DNA from: Inquilinus sp. KBS0705
GTDB taxonomy: Bacteria; Bacteroidota; Bacteroidia; Sphingobacteriales; Sphingobacteriaceae
DNA length: 64,000 bases
Assembly: GCA_005938025.2 (NCBI GenBank)
Contig: VCCI02000001.1
Span: 1,116,001 to 1,180,000, forward strand
Reading direction: 5' to 3'
The translations under genes were made by a program, and so were the position numbers. Within the stretch, counting starts at the first letter, position 1, and every line of letters starts with the position of its first letter. This document shows, piece by piece, positions 9,201 through 17,389 of the stretch. The notes below the pieces were generated by a model that did no database searches, was not told the DNA's origin, and saw only the letters and a list, made by a program, of their open reading frames with translations.

Positions 9201-9247
9201 AGGGCAGCCCATCATATATTTTTGCTGACGAGATAACCGTGGAATAA
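6206..9247 (+). CDS. GH92 family alpha-mannosidase with C-terminal accessory domains
   Basis: A 1013-residue exported protein with a signal peptide ending around NASA-QKKK. The GH92 N-terminal domain begins at YVDPFIGTGGHGHTYPGA, and the catalytic alpha/alpha barrel carries YTAFSLWDTYRAENPL, SLGIYNIAPG and GNEPSHHIAYLYN. GH92 enzymes are calcium-dependent exo-alpha-mannosidases acting on N-glycans or yeast mannan. After about residue 770 there is a chitobiase-like Ig domain (YYTLDGSTPT) and then a discoidin-like carbohydrate-binding domain near the end. A Q-rich stretch around residues 300-325 interrupts the N-terminal half. The gene stands alone with its own terminator; the bond specificity cannot be read from the sequence. 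Confidence 0.93.
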   Translation: MSVFLRCVVVASALFTAVNASAQKKKDLTQYVDPFIGTGGHGHTYPGAVAPFGMVQLSPDTRLEGWDGSSGYHYTDSLVYGFSHTHLSGTGIPDYCDVLFMPTTGEPKLKNTEYRSHFQKKNEDASPGYYKTTLDKYNIEVELTATTRVGVHKYDYPGGVQGNIIIDLQHRDEVLDSWIEVVNDHEIRGFRRSKYWATNQHLYFYAKFSKPFKSYGIALDDKLQAGQTKIQGKNVKMYIQFDNPGEVISKVGISSVSADGALKNLDAEVPDFDFKKIQKAAKLAWNNELNKIQVEGGAPPVSQQRQQQQGQTYNPYGYNTPAPRTKKMEIPDVAKIKQVIFYSALYHCMLAPNIYNDVDGQYRGLDQQIHTANGFNYYTAFSLWDTYRAENPLLNLIDRKRTLDFIKTFLAVYEQGGLLPIWPLASTETYCMVGNHSIPVIVDAYAKGIRDFNAEEAFTAMKAAVNRNQFGLDNYRKTGAVNADVEHESVSKTLDYAYDDWCIAQMAKMLNKPQDYAEYIKRAQYWKNVHNNQNGFMQARDNGGWYAPFEPTEINNNYTEGNGWQYSFLVPQDVEGLAKSLGGTDKLEAKLDELFSTEAKLSGREQADVTGLVGQYAHGNEPSHHIAYLYNFTNSPDKTQYYVNKILREQYSAKPDGLSGNEDCGQMSAWYVMSSLGIYNIAPGQQQYQIGIPQFEKMVINMENGKKFTISNPSATVSRENNYLQGMNLDKKLYNKLYIDYETIAQGGDFEVFTGRLANKLFMQDLEKPTSAIKDELIVPNPYIQAGTKTFKKPISIAIECADSLAKIYYTLDGSTPTVNSTLFNQRLIISENTTVKAIAVNNGKSSFVDEATFTKIRGDIKLTLINKYLPNYSAQGDETLVNGLHGTANWRLGNWQGYQGNDLEAIIDMGQIKPIKQVSMGALQDSRAWIVFPRYVQFWVSNDGKTYKLASTVNTQVDVKELEPQTQQFTAPLDNTRARYIKVIAKQYGPLPDWHESKGSPSYIFADEITVE

Positions 9248-9261
9248 ATAAGATACCGGCG

Positions 9262-9286
9262 AGGCGTAAAAACTATTTTTACGCCT
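9262..9286 (+). terminator. terminator after the GH92 gene
   Basis: Perfect 11-bp hairpin: 9262-9272 pairs with 9276-9286 around a 3-nt loop. The descending arm begins with a T-run. It lies 15 bp after the GH92 stop codon. The remaining 213 bp to the next stop codon show no gene I can support. Confidence 0.65.
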
Positions 9287-9499
9287 TACCGCCAAATACC
9301 TTGTTTTTTTGAGATTAAATTTTATATTAGTTAGACTGAGGTAGCGAAAAAAAACGAAAATTCCCCGCATGACCAACAAAAAAGTGGAACAATTTACAGC
9401 GGAAAGTGCAAAGTTTATAGCTAATTCGGGCCAACAAGCCACTTTCTATCACAAAAAACCTATTTTAACAAAAGCCACCTGCCCTGCAGGCCAGAATTT

Positions 9500-10342
9500 T
9501 CACTTCTCCCACCCTGTTTCTTTCAGTGCCGGATCATTTTCTTTGGCCAGGAAATCGTTGTTTGATAGCGATCCTGCATCCCAGTTTAATATGGCTTCGT
9601 CGGGTACAATATCTACCGGTGTTTTCCACGAGGTCGAGGTTTCGTTGTATGCCAGGTTAGACTGCAGCGAGTAACAGGATATGATAGACCAGCGGGGATG
9701 ATCTGATAAATTAGCTTCGGAACGGTGCAACAGGTTGCTATGGAAAAACAAAGCATCACCGGCATTAAGGTCGCAGTATACCAGTTCCATGGTTTGCAGG
9801 GCATTGTTCACCATGCTCATATCGGCCCCCACCTGCTCACCCGAAAAACCATGATTAACACGCCCTAACTTGTGCGAGCCTTTAATTACCTGCAGGCAGC
9901 CATTTTGCTTATTTGCATCGGTTAAGGCCACCATCACACTCATCAGTTGGTCTGGAAACATAAATTGGTTTTTGTACCAATAGCCATAATCCTGGTGCCA
10001 CTCCCACGCACCTCCTACCTTTGGTTCTTTCTGCATTAACTTGGAGTGAAAATGGCAAACCGGCGCATCTTCGCCTAATAGTTGGCCCACAGGCGTTATC
10101 ATGCGCTCGCTGCGGGTTAAATAGCCAAACACATCATTACCGGGTGTAAACCACAGCGATAAGCGAGTTTTTTTTCCGCTTTGGTCGTTAAGATCTAAGG
10201 CGTTTTTGCGCATGGCATCATCGTTTAGCGCGGTGCTGTATAGCTTATCAATTTCTGCTGCGTTGCAAAAGTTTTTTACTACGAGGTAACCATCACGGTG
10301 GTATGCTGCAAGCTGTGCTGCGTTTAATGCTTTATTGGCCAT
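9500..10342 (-). CDS. phytanoyl-CoA dioxygenase (PhyH) family protein
   Basis: A 280-residue non-haem iron, 2-oxoglutarate-dependent oxygenase. The first two iron ligands are His and Asp in EWHQDYGYW; the third is a histidine near LFFHSNLLHRSEAN, with the following arginine positioned for 2-oxoglutarate. The N-terminus AYHRDGYLVVKNF is typical of PhyH proteins, which hydroxylate small or lipid-like substrates. No signal peptide is present, so it is cytoplasmic. It lies 57 bp upstream of a GH36-like glycosidase on the same strand and may be co-transcribed with it. Nothing in the sequence indicates its substrate. Confidence 0.87.
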   Translation of the reverse strand: MANKALNAAQLAAYHRDGYLVVKNFCNAAEIDKLYSTALNDDAMRKNALDLNDQSGKKTRLSLWFTPGNDVFGYLTRSERMITPVGQLLGEDAPVCHFHSKLMQKEPKVGGAWEWHQDYGYWYKNQFMFPDQLMSVMVALTDANKQNGCLQVIKGSHKLGRVNHGFSGEQVGADMSMVNNALQTMELVYCDLNAGDALFFHSNLLHRSEANLSDHPRWSIISCYSLQSNLAYNETSTSWKTPVDIVPDEAILNWDAGSLSNNDFLAKENDPALKETGWEK

Positions 10343-10399
10343 AAATGTTATACTTGGTAAGTAAAGCTAAGCAGTATTTATTAAAAATAAGCAATTATG

Positions 10400-12031
10400 T
10401 CAATCCCAGTTAAAGGTAACTTCCCTGTTGTTTAGCCTCCATTTTTCGGGCCATTGGTTAGTTAACCAGTCAAGCGGTTCGCCTGTCGGCTGCACTTTGG
10501 CCGCCTGTGCAAATGCCTGTTTAATGGCAGCTTTCTTATCAGCGTCAAGGTTATTAGTATCGGCAGATATAAATAACGGCGCGCCGCTTTCGGCCAGTAA
10601 CTGAAGCCATTGCTTGTTTTTATCCCAGGGCACATCTTTGGTTAAGCCTACGCAATCGCCATCGGCAGCGTAAAATGTATTATGCTGGGGCAGCCTAAAG
10701 CCAAGCGTATTCACCCCCATTTTTTTAGTACGTGCCCACTCCTTTCCGCTGGTATCGTCGCCTATACGGTTAAGCTCAAACAAGCCTGCCGATAAATGGC
10801 TGATAGTGTTACAACCTATAATGTACATATCGCCTGCAGATTCTCTGATAGCCCGGTACATGCGGCCTATTATTTCGGCATTGGTTTTTGTGCGGTCGTT
10901 AAAGCTCCAGCCCGGCAGGGTAAGGCTATCTTTCATTTGCATACCCCATCTGGCAAAAATATCCCAGGTGGTATAATCGTGTTTTACCATTTCGTAGCCC
11001 CATTGCTTATATAACGACATATTGTGCTTTATACGCGCGATATTCTCAGGTATAGTTGGGTCAAGTATCGGCGTTTTTGCATCGTCACGGCCGCTTATTA
11101 CAGGTGCAAGCAGGCTTTTTTTATCATCTAAACGGGCAATTAAGGGTCTTGTCCACAAACCCGGCCGCATGCCAAGGGCTTTAAGTTCATCGGCCATTTT
11201 ATGCATGTCGGTAAACTTTTCGTTGTGTTTCGAAAAATCGTCGGCCTGCTCCCATCCATCGTCAATTACCGAAAATGGTCGGTTGCTGCTGGTAACAAAT
11301 TCCGCCATTATAGTAGCCTGTTCTTTTATCAGTTTTTGAGAATTGTTACCATAAGCATAATACCAGTCGTTAATACCATAAACCGGCTTTTTAGGCAGCC
11401 GAGGGTTATCGCACATCAGGGTACAAAAGCGTGTGGTAGTAGCGTATGGGGTTTCGTTAGCAGTGCTTATAGTGGTAACGATATCTGCCGCATGCAAAGT
11501 ACGCAGGCCCAATTTAACACCGTCGCCTCCCGAGTGGGTATCTAATACAAGGTCGATACTGCCATTGTCTACAGCCCACCAGCAAATGGTTGCAGCGCCG
11601 GTTTTAACACCAAAACCCGCGGTTTGCTTACCATCATATAGTAGCACATACCAGGGGTTCTTAACGTCGGCTTGCGGGGTTTTCCATGCCAGGTCGCCGT
11701 ATGAGCGCTCCCAATGGTCGCCTAATACTTTTTGGTAAGCGCCCGTTTGAAATTTCCATTTCAATTTAATGGCCTGCAACTCCGATTTTGGTGATAATAT
11801 ATATACCGCCTGGCTTTTATCATCAGATTTTATTTGTACCCTTACATCATTGTAATTAAAAAATGAACCACCCGCGGCTGTCATTTTAAACCATTGGCCG
11901 CCTACTTGCGCCCAGGCTTCGTCGGGCAAATTAATAAGAGTGCTACCCGTAGCAGATGCGTAGGTAATCCTACTAAATATAGTCGCGGCAAAAGCAGTGG
12001 CCGATAGTTTGATAAAATTGCGTCGTTGCAT
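10400..12031 (-). CDS. GH36/GH27-like glycoside hydrolase (alpha-galactosidase-like), Tat-type signal
   Basis: A 543-residue exported protein. MQRRNFIKLSATAFAATIF contains a twin-arginine-like RRNFIK motif, so Tat export is possible. The second half has a clan-D (beta/alpha)8 barrel: FSVIDDGWEQADDF, LGMRPGLWTRP, YEMVKHDYTTWD (the aspartate is the likely nucleophile) and NRIGDDTSGKEW (likely acid/base region). Members release alpha-galactosides or related sugars. The start is the first ATG and is supported by the signal. It lies upstream of the PhyH gene on the same strand. The family is reasonably clear, but the exact subfamily is not, and a role on host or plant glycans is inference. Confidence 0.75.
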   Translation of the reverse strand: MQRRNFIKLSATAFAATIFSRITYASATGSTLINLPDEAWAQVGGQWFKMTAAGGSFFNYNDVRVQIKSDDKSQAVYILSPKSELQAIKLKWKFQTGAYQKVLGDHWERSYGDLAWKTPQADVKNPWYVLLYDGKQTAGFGVKTGAATICWWAVDNGSIDLVLDTHSGGDGVKLGLRTLHAADIVTTISTANETPYATTTRFCTLMCDNPRLPKKPVYGINDWYYAYGNNSQKLIKEQATIMAEFVTSSNRPFSVIDDGWEQADDFSKHNEKFTDMHKMADELKALGMRPGLWTRPLIARLDDKKSLLAPVISGRDDAKTPILDPTIPENIARIKHNMSLYKQWGYEMVKHDYTTWDIFARWGMQMKDSLTLPGWSFNDRTKTNAEIIGRMYRAIRESAGDMYIIGCNTISHLSAGLFELNRIGDDTSGKEWARTKKMGVNTLGFRLPQHNTFYAADGDCVGLTKDVPWDKNKQWLQLLAESGAPLFISADTNNLDADKKAAIKQAFAQAAKVQPTGEPLDWLTNQWPEKWRLNNREVTFNWD

Positions 12032-12156
12032 AGCAGGTGTAATTGGTAAAAATGTAATGATAGCCGATAATTTTTATATTATCAACCCATACTTGTAACA
12101 AAATAGCACCTGTATAGTCAAACATTTAAGGATTATTAAAACCAAACCGTATAGCT

Positions 12157-13257
12157 ATGAACTGGAAATTTTTATCGCGTAAAAAAGCAACAGCTACTAA
12201 AACTAAAAAAAGCAAATTACGCGAGTGGGGCGATGCCATACTTTTTGCGGTAATAGCTTCATCAATCATTCGCGGTTTATTGTTTTCGGCCTATGCTATC
12301 CCATCAGCTTCGATGGAAGGCAGTTTAATGACAGGCGATTACCTTTTTGTAAGTAAATTATCATACGGTGCCCGTATGCCTATGACTCCAATTTCGATAC
12401 CATTTTTAGAATCGACCATACAAGGCACACAAATAAAAACCTACTGGGATGCTATACAGCTACCTTACTTCCGTTTACCGGGCTTAGGTACCGTTAAACA
12501 AGGCGATCCTGTAGTGTTTAACTACCCGGCCGAGTCGGTAGCAAGGCCTGTAGATATGCGTGTACATTACATAAAACGTTGTATTGCTACGCCGGGCGAT
12601 GTAATGAGCATTGTTGATACCCGTGTATATGTTAATGGCAAATTGGTTGAAAACTTCCCAAAAGCTCAAACGTCATATTTGGTTACAACCGATGGTAATA
12701 ACCTTAACCCCGAAATGATACACCAATTAAAAATTGAGGTTAGGCAGCAATTGAATAACACTGATTATGAAATGATAATCCCTGCCGCAAGCCTTACCGA
12801 ATTTAAAGGATATTCGAATATTAAAGCGGTGAAACCTATTGTTGACTCTAAAGGCGACTACGACGCCCAGGTATTCCCTCATAACGAAAAGTTTAAATGG
12901 AACCAGGATAACTTTGGCCCTTTATTGATGCCTAAAAAAGGATTAACCATCCCCCTTAATGATTCTACAATGGCTTTATATGGCCGCGCCATTGAGGTTT
13001 ATGAGCACAATAAAGTAGAGCATAAAGGCGCGGATATTTATATAAATGATAAAAAGGCCGATACCTATACCTTTAAAATGGGTTATTACTGGATGATGGG
13101 CGATAATCGCCATAATTCCGAAGACTCCCGTTTTTGGGGCTTTGTACCTGAAGACCATATAGTTGGTAAAGCCATGATAACCTGGATGAGTATTGACAGC
13201 AGCGAAACTTTTTTAAAGCGTATACGCTGGGACAGGGTATTTAGCCGCATACACTAA
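12157..13257 (+). CDS. lepB: signal peptidase I
   Basis: A 366-residue membrane serine protease that removes signal peptides from Sec-exported proteins. It has one N-terminal membrane anchor around residues 25-45 and the catalytic serine in the SASMEGSLMTGDYL box. The general-base lysine is in HYIKRCIATPGD, and the C-terminal box is GDNRHNSEDSRFWG. It is longer than the E. coli enzyme because of an insertion between the lysine and C-terminal boxes, a form common in Bacteroidota. It is flanked by its own terminator and has no operon partner. Confidence 0.95.
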   Translation: MNWKFLSRKKATATKTKKSKLREWGDAILFAVIASSIIRGLLFSAYAIPSASMEGSLMTGDYLFVSKLSYGARMPMTPISIPFLESTIQGTQIKTYWDAIQLPYFRLPGLGTVKQGDPVVFNYPAESVARPVDMRVHYIKRCIATPGDVMSIVDTRVYVNGKLVENFPKAQTSYLVTTDGNNLNPEMIHQLKIEVRQQLNNTDYEMIIPAASLTEFKGYSNIKAVKPIVDSKGDYDAQVFPHNEKFKWNQDNFGPLLMPKKGLTIPLNDSTMALYGRAIEVYEHNKVEHKGADIYINDKKADTYTFKMGYYWMMGDNRHNSEDSRFWGFVPEDHIVGKAMITWMSIDSSETFLKRIRWDRVFSRIH

Positions 13258-13273
13258 AAAAATCAACAATTAC

Positions 13274-13310
13274 AAAAAGGATCATTTGCGCAAGCAAACG
13301 ATCCTTTTTT
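13274..13310 (+). terminator. terminator after lepB
   Basis: The hairpin is built on AAAAGGATC and GATCCTTTT with an inner TTTGC/GCAAA stem, ending in a T-run at 13305-13310. It lies 17 bp after the lepB stop. The following roughly 190 bp are AT-rich and hold nothing I recognise. Confidence 0.75.
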
Positions 13311-13512
13311 ATTGCATTTAGTTCTCTTCTACTTGTTTTATGGCCTAATGTCAATCATTATACTTTATGCAAGTTATAAAAGCCAAAACCGTACACACAG
13401 TGTATCAACATCGTGCATGTGTAGCATATAATTAATTACAGATTATTGATTTACAAATACTTATAACAGTGGCATTTTATTTGACACCATTTTAGTAATA
13501 ATATTGATCAGG

Positions 13513-13836
13513 ATGAAAAATGAGAGACCACTGATACGGCGTACATTTTTACAAGAGCGTTTTGAAGTGCTTATAAGGAAACAAATGGACGGTAGCGCGA
13601 CATTTAAAGACCTGATAGAATTAGACGAAATTGTGAACCGTGACCCCAAGTTAAAGGGAATCATCCTTGACGAAATGCAGGAAGCCAGCCACCCGCCGCA
13701 AGGCGATAAGCCACAGGATATTATACCCCAGACAAACCAGGCCAAAACAAAATCAATTATCGGGCGAATAAAATCCTTTCTTAATCGCTTGTTTATTGTT
13801 GATGCTAAAACCGAACTAAAAGCATGTATAAACTAA
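13513..13836 (+). CDS. hypothetical protein (107 aa)
   Basis: A 107-residue soluble protein of unknown function. The frame can be extended upstream to a TTG at 13504, but the ATG at 13513 is preferred. The N-terminal half (FEVLIRKQMDGSATFKDL then IELDEIVNRDPKL) resembles the short helical N-terminal segment of FecR-type anti-sigma factors, where a 'kkl.G..t..E..eld..l' pattern contacts sigma. The C-terminus has a short amphipathic helix (IIGRIKSFLNRLFIV) but no full membrane segment. No sigma gene is adjacent. It might be a degenerate regulator, or the resemblance may be fortuitous. The SGNH hydrolase gene follows 49 bp downstream. Confidence 0.55.
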   Translation: MKNERPLIRRTFLQERFEVLIRKQMDGSATFKDLIELDEIVNRDPKLKGIILDEMQEASHPPQGDKPQDIIPQTNQAKTKSIIGRIKSFLNRLFIVDAKTELKACIN

Positions 13837-13885
13837 TAATATCATTTACTAAATTGCCCATCTAAATAAATGCTACACGGGCAAT

Positions 13886-14659
13886 ATGAAAAATTACAGC
13901 AGAAGATTAACGGCAATTTTTTTGTTAATAAGCATATGTATACTGGGGGCGTTTAGGTTACCGGCGTTAAAAAAGCTAAACATTGTATTTATAGGCGATA
14001 GTATTACCCAGGGCCAGGACAATCCCGCCCTGCAGCCATCAGTATATGCTGTAAATTATTTAAAGGAGCATAACGTTGCCGACACCGTACAGCAGGCTAA
14101 CCGGGGTATAAATGGCAAAACCACGTTAGATTACCTGCCCGGCGAGGAGTTGTTTACAAGGGTAATTGGGTCGGCAGATGAGTTTTATACCGATACCACA
14201 GCACAATTACTCTTCTCGGTTATGTTAGGCACTAACGACAGTGCAATTAAAGGTACCCACGGCGCGCCTGTGTCGGTTACAGATTATGATAAAAACATAA
14301 CCCAGATTGTTGATTCGCTATTAAAAAGATATCCTAACAGTAAGATAGTGATCAACCGTCCCATTTGGTATAGCCCTAACACTTATAATGGCGCTATGTA
14401 CCTGGCCGAAGGACTGGCAAGGTTACAAAGCTATTTCCCGGTAATTGATGACATGGTTAAAAGATACGGGCTTAACCACCCCGGCCACGTTTTTAAGGGT
14501 GATACAAGAGCATTTAAGTATTTCAGGAAGAATTTTGACAAAACCTTGCAACACGAACAAGGCCGGCAAGGTATTTTTTATTTGCATCCAAATAGCGAGG
14601 GTGCTGCCCGGCTTGGAGAATTTTGGGCCAGGGCAATAAATAAAGCCCTGGGTAACTAA
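13886..14659 (+). CDS. SGNH/GDSL-family hydrolase, exported
   Basis: A 257-residue secreted esterase-like protein. A signal peptide or anchor spans residues 1-25. Block I is IVFIGDSITQGQ (nucleophile Ser), block III is MLGTNDS, and block V is YLHPNSEGAARLGEFWA, where DxxH is replaced by an HPN-type His. Members deacetylate carbohydrates or hydrolyse small esters. In this organism a role in removing acetyl groups from polysaccharides is plausible but not shown. The gene follows a small hypothetical gene on the same strand and converges with a small minus-strand gene 6 bp after its stop. Confidence 0.85.
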   Translation: MKNYSRRLTAIFLLISICILGAFRLPALKKLNIVFIGDSITQGQDNPALQPSVYAVNYLKEHNVADTVQQANRGINGKTTLDYLPGEELFTRVIGSADEFYTDTTAQLLFSVMLGTNDSAIKGTHGAPVSVTDYDKNITQIVDSLLKRYPNSKIVINRPIWYSPNTYNGAMYLAEGLARLQSYFPVIDDMVKRYGLNHPGHVFKGDTRAFKYFRKNFDKTLQHEQGRQGIFYLHPNSEGAARLGEFWARAINKALGN

Positions 14660-14665
14660 GTAACG

Positions 14666-14851
14666 TTAACTCTTTTCGGGCGGAGTAGATACGATCTCGC
14701 CAAATTCGTTTACATAAGCCAGCATACCATCAAGGTCGCCGCCTGTCGAGCTTTCTTTACGCTCTTGTTTACGAAGCGCTTTGTCTTCTTTCTTTTTTTG
14801 CCGGTTTTTTTCCAATTGTTTTTTCATGAATGTTGCCTGCGATTTAGCCAT
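14666..14851 (-). CDS. small basic protein downstream of the cold-shock gene
   Basis: A 61-residue protein starting at the ATG at 14851 (MAKSQATFMKKQLEKNRQ). The longer frame from 14911 would read through the upstream terminator hairpin and is rejected. The first half is a highly charged Lys/Arg/Glu helix and the second half is acidic (GDLDGMLAYVNEFGEIVSTP). Proteins of this shape sit next to cspA-type genes in many Sphingobacteria; this is recalled from family knowledge and was not searched. A role in RNA or ribosome binding would fit the basic helix, but that is a guess. Confidence 0.75.
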   Translation of the reverse strand: MAKSQATFMKKQLEKNRQKKKEDKALRKQERKESSTGGDLDGMLAYVNEFGEIVSTPPEKS

Positions 14852-14888
14852 ATTTATATAAGAATTAGTGAATAATTGAACTTTAGAA

Positions 14889-14919
14889 CAAAAAAGCACC
14901 TGCTTTTTCAAGCAGGTGC
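14889..14919 (-). terminator. terminator of the cold-shock gene
   Basis: GCACCTGCTT and AAGCAGGTGC form a 10-bp stem around a 4-nt loop. On the minus strand a T-run (complement of 14889-14894) follows, so it ends transcription of the csp gene. Some read-through into the small basic-protein gene is possible. Confidence 0.8.
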
Positions 14920-14945
14920 CTTACGATTAAATATTATAGTGATAA

Positions 14946-15140
14946 TTAAACTACTTTTACATTTACCGCGGTAAGGCCTTTTTTGCCTTCTTCTACATCA
15001 AACGTAACACTATCGTTTTCACGAATTTCGTCGATGAGGCCAGTTGAGTGTACAAAAACATCGCTTCTGTTATCACTCTGTGAAATGAATCCAAAACCTT
15101 TAGTGGTATTGAAAAACTTTACTGTTCCTTCTTTTTGCAT
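14946..15140 (-). CDS. cold-shock domain protein (CspA family)
   Basis: A 64-residue single cold-shock domain: GTVKFFNTTKGFGFI carries RNP1 and DVFVHSTGL carries RNP2. It binds single-stranded RNA or DNA and acts as an RNA chaperone. The 222 bp upstream are very AT-rich. A TAnnTTTG-like element on the minus strand (complement of 15263-15270) would give a 5' untranslated region of roughly 120 nt, as is common for csp genes; no good -33 element accompanies it. A strong terminator follows the gene. Confidence 0.95.
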   Translation of the reverse strand: MQKEGTVKFFNTTKGFGFISQSDNRSDVFVHSTGLIDEIRENDSVTFDVEEGKKGLTAVNVKVV

Positions 15141-15362
15141 TATAACTTTTTTTAATAAGTGGGCAAGATAGTCATAATAAATGGTACTTTACTTTAAATA
15201 AAATCTTTTAACTTTTATTTTTGATTTGCTTTCTAAAAAATTTAGAGTTTTTCACTAATAGTCAAAAATACAAACGATCAAAAAAGTTATTAAATTTTTT
15301 AAGAAGTATTTGCTAATTATTAAAATTTTTATTAAATATGTAAAATATTTAGTAACCTATTA

Positions 15363-16583
15363 ATGCCTCTTCATAAAAACATTTACCTGTACGGTAATCT
15401 AATAAAGCACTATATCATTCATGGAGCATTATCCATTGGTGAACTTAGTGACCATACCAAACGTAGCGTGCCCTCTGTAACTAAAATAGTTAACGAGTTG
15501 GTTGCCAATGGTATATTAAAAGATGATGGTTTAGGTATATCTAATGGCGGCCGCCGCCCGGCTACCTTTTCAATTGTAAACGGAATGGTTTACATACTAT
15601 CTGTTGCGGCCAATCAATTTACTACTCGTGTTGCTATAATTGATATAAGTAACCATGATATTGTTTACGAAAAAGAATTTAAGCTGAATTTGTATGATTA
15701 CGAACCATCAGCCGAAAAGCTTGCCGGTATAATAAAAACCTGCCTGGCTAACCCCATTGTAAATGCCGACGACTTTTTGGCTGTAGAAGTTACCATGCCC
15801 GGTTTTGTTGATACTAAATTAGGTACTAATAATTCATTCTTACCCCCGCCGCAAGGCACACTGGTAGAGTATCTTACCGCCGAGACAGGATTACCCATTT
15901 TTATAGATAATGATTCGACTGCCATAGCATTGGCCGAGCAAATGTTTGGTGACAAAAGCGCGTTAAAAAATTCGATGGTAGTAAACCTTGGCTGGGGCGT
16001 TGGTTTAGGGATGATAATGAATGGCCAGATATTTAGAGGCCATAGTGGTTACGCCGGTGAATTTAGCCATCTGGCTTTATTTAAAAATGGTAAAATATGC
16101 AGTTGCGGTAAATACGGCTGCCTGGAAACAGAAGCATCGTTATTGGCAATTGAAGATAAAGCACGCGCAGGCGTAGCAAGCGGTCATGCTACCAGCTTGT
16201 CAAAGTATAACGAGTTTAGTGCTGACGACATTATAGCAGAGGCACTGCGGGGTGATGCGTTTTGTATAAAGATCATCTCGGAAGCTGCGTATAATGTTGG
16301 CCAGGGTTTAGCTATATTAATACACTTGATGAACCCCGAAAGCATAATTTTAAGCGGTAAAGGGAGCGTATTGGGTAAGCTGTGGCTGGCGCCCATACAA
16401 CAAGCCATTAACGAGCATTGCATACCTAAGCTAACAACTTATGTAAATCTATTGGTGTCGGGTTTAGGTAATAACGCCCAATTATATGGCGGATTGATAT
16501 TAATAGCCGAGAATTTACAAAACATAAACCCACGCGTAAATACCAATAAACACTTGGTAAATGCAGGCTTGGGGTATATATAA
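15363..16583 (+). CDS. ROK-family transcriptional regulator (NagC/Mlc type)
   Basis: A 406-residue regulator. A winged helix-turn-helix occupies residues 10-65 (LSIGELSDHTKRSVPSVTKI), followed by a ROK sugar-kinase-like domain with ATP-site glycines and the zinc-binding motif CSCGKYGCLETEAS. ROK repressors respond to sugars or sugar phosphates and control carbohydrate genes. No sugar operon is directly adjacent, so the target is unknown and it may act at a distance. It stands alone, preceded by the AT-rich region shared with the divergent csp gene and followed by its own terminator. Confidence 0.9.
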   Translation: MPLHKNIYLYGNLIKHYIIHGALSIGELSDHTKRSVPSVTKIVNELVANGILKDDGLGISNGGRRPATFSIVNGMVYILSVAANQFTTRVAIIDISNHDIVYEKEFKLNLYDYEPSAEKLAGIIKTCLANPIVNADDFLAVEVTMPGFVDTKLGTNNSFLPPPQGTLVEYLTAETGLPIFIDNDSTAIALAEQMFGDKSALKNSMVVNLGWGVGLGMIMNGQIFRGHSGYAGEFSHLALFKNGKICSCGKYGCLETEASLLAIEDKARAGVASGHATSLSKYNEFSADDIIAEALRGDAFCIKIISEAAYNVGQGLAILIHLMNPESIILSGKGSVLGKLWLAPIQQAINEHCIPKLTTYVNLLVSGLGNNAQLYGGLILIAENLQNINPRVNTNKHLVNAGLGYI

Positions 16584-16632
16584 ATAAGCAACTGCGTGTT
16601 GCCGAAGATTTTTTGATTTAGGTGGATTATTT

Positions 16633-16670
16633 AGGAGCCGGTTAGCGGTGCTTCCGGTTCCTATTTTTTG
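16633..16670 (+). terminator. terminator after the ROK gene
   Basis: AGGAGCCGG (16633-16641) pairs with CCGGTTCCT (16654-16662) over 9 bp (one G-U), followed by TATTTTTT. Confidence 0.75.
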
Positions 16671-16710
16671 TGTTGAAGAGCAGTGATACATTCTTTTAAA
16701 AATTACATTA

Positions 16711-17295
16711 TTGAAAACTAATACTATTGATTTGTGGAAACTGGTTTGCTTAAATGATGATTATAAGTCATTTGAATCGCTGTTTCGTGCGTTAAATCAC
16801 CCGCTTATCAAATTCAGTAAGTTTTATACCAAAAATAATGAAGCTGCTGAGGATATCGTATCAGAAGTGTTTGTTAAGTGCTGGCAAAATCGAAAAAAAT
16901 TAACTGATGTTGCTAATCCCGATACCTATTTGTTTGTTGCGGTTAAAAATCAATCGTTAAATTATATCAAAAAGCATTCCCAGGTACAAATGGTAGAGCT
17001 GCAACCTGCCGACGAAAATAAATTTATGAATACGTTTGATCCTGAAAAAGAGCTGGAGCACAAAGAGCTTTTTTTACTGATGGAGCAAGCGGTATCATCG
17101 TTACCACCGCAGGCATGTATGGTTTTCAGAATGATAAAAGAGAACGGTTTAAAATACAAGGAAGTTGCAGAGATCATGAATATTTCGCCACGTACGGTGC
17201 AAACCCATCTTTTCCGATCGATAAAAAAGCTAAGCGAATTACTATCTGTGTACCGCTATGTAAAAGACCCTAACATACAGGATAATTACGCATAG
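16711..17295 (+). CDS. ECF-type RNA polymerase sigma factor
   Basis: A 194-residue sigma-70 family ECF factor. Region 2 includes EAAEDIVSEVFVKCWQNR, and region 4 is a helix-turn-helix in MNISPRTVQTHLFRSIKKL. The start chosen is TTG at 16711, because no ATG occurs before the conserved N-terminus and the residues from there (KTNTIDLWKLVC) match this sigma group. Bacteroidota homologues are usually paired with a FecR anti-sigma and a SusC/SusD receptor system. Here only a truncated FecR-like reading frame follows 94 bp downstream, so the sigma factor may be unregulated, regulated in trans or silent. Confidence 0.9.
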   Translation: MKTNTIDLWKLVCLNDDYKSFESLFRALNHPLIKFSKFYTKNNEAAEDIVSEVFVKCWQNRKKLTDVANPDTYLFVAVKNQSLNYIKKHSQVQMVELQPADENKFMNTFDPEKELEHKELFLLMEQAVSSLPPQACMVFRMIKENGLKYKEVAEIMNISPRTVQTHLFRSIKKLSELLSVYRYVKDPNIQDNYA

Positions 17296-17389
17296 CCCCT
17301 CCTGCATAAGTAATAGTAAATAAATTTTACGTGCTATGTAAGCAGTTTTTTGAAATATATTGTCTTAATTAAAAAGCACCTGTATTTTA

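Noticed and set aside
9369..9674. A 101-codon plus-strand ORF before and across the PhyH gene 3' end
   Set aside because: More than half of it overlaps the PhyH coding sequence antisense, and the free part has no conserved feature.
14852..14911. N-terminal extension of the small basic protein from 14911
   Set aside because: It would translate the csp terminator hairpin, and the conserved-looking start is the ATG at 14851.
15263..15270. A firm promoter call for the cold-shock gene
   Set aside because: The -7-like element fits, but no -33 element lies at the right distance and the region is so AT-rich that chance matches are expected.
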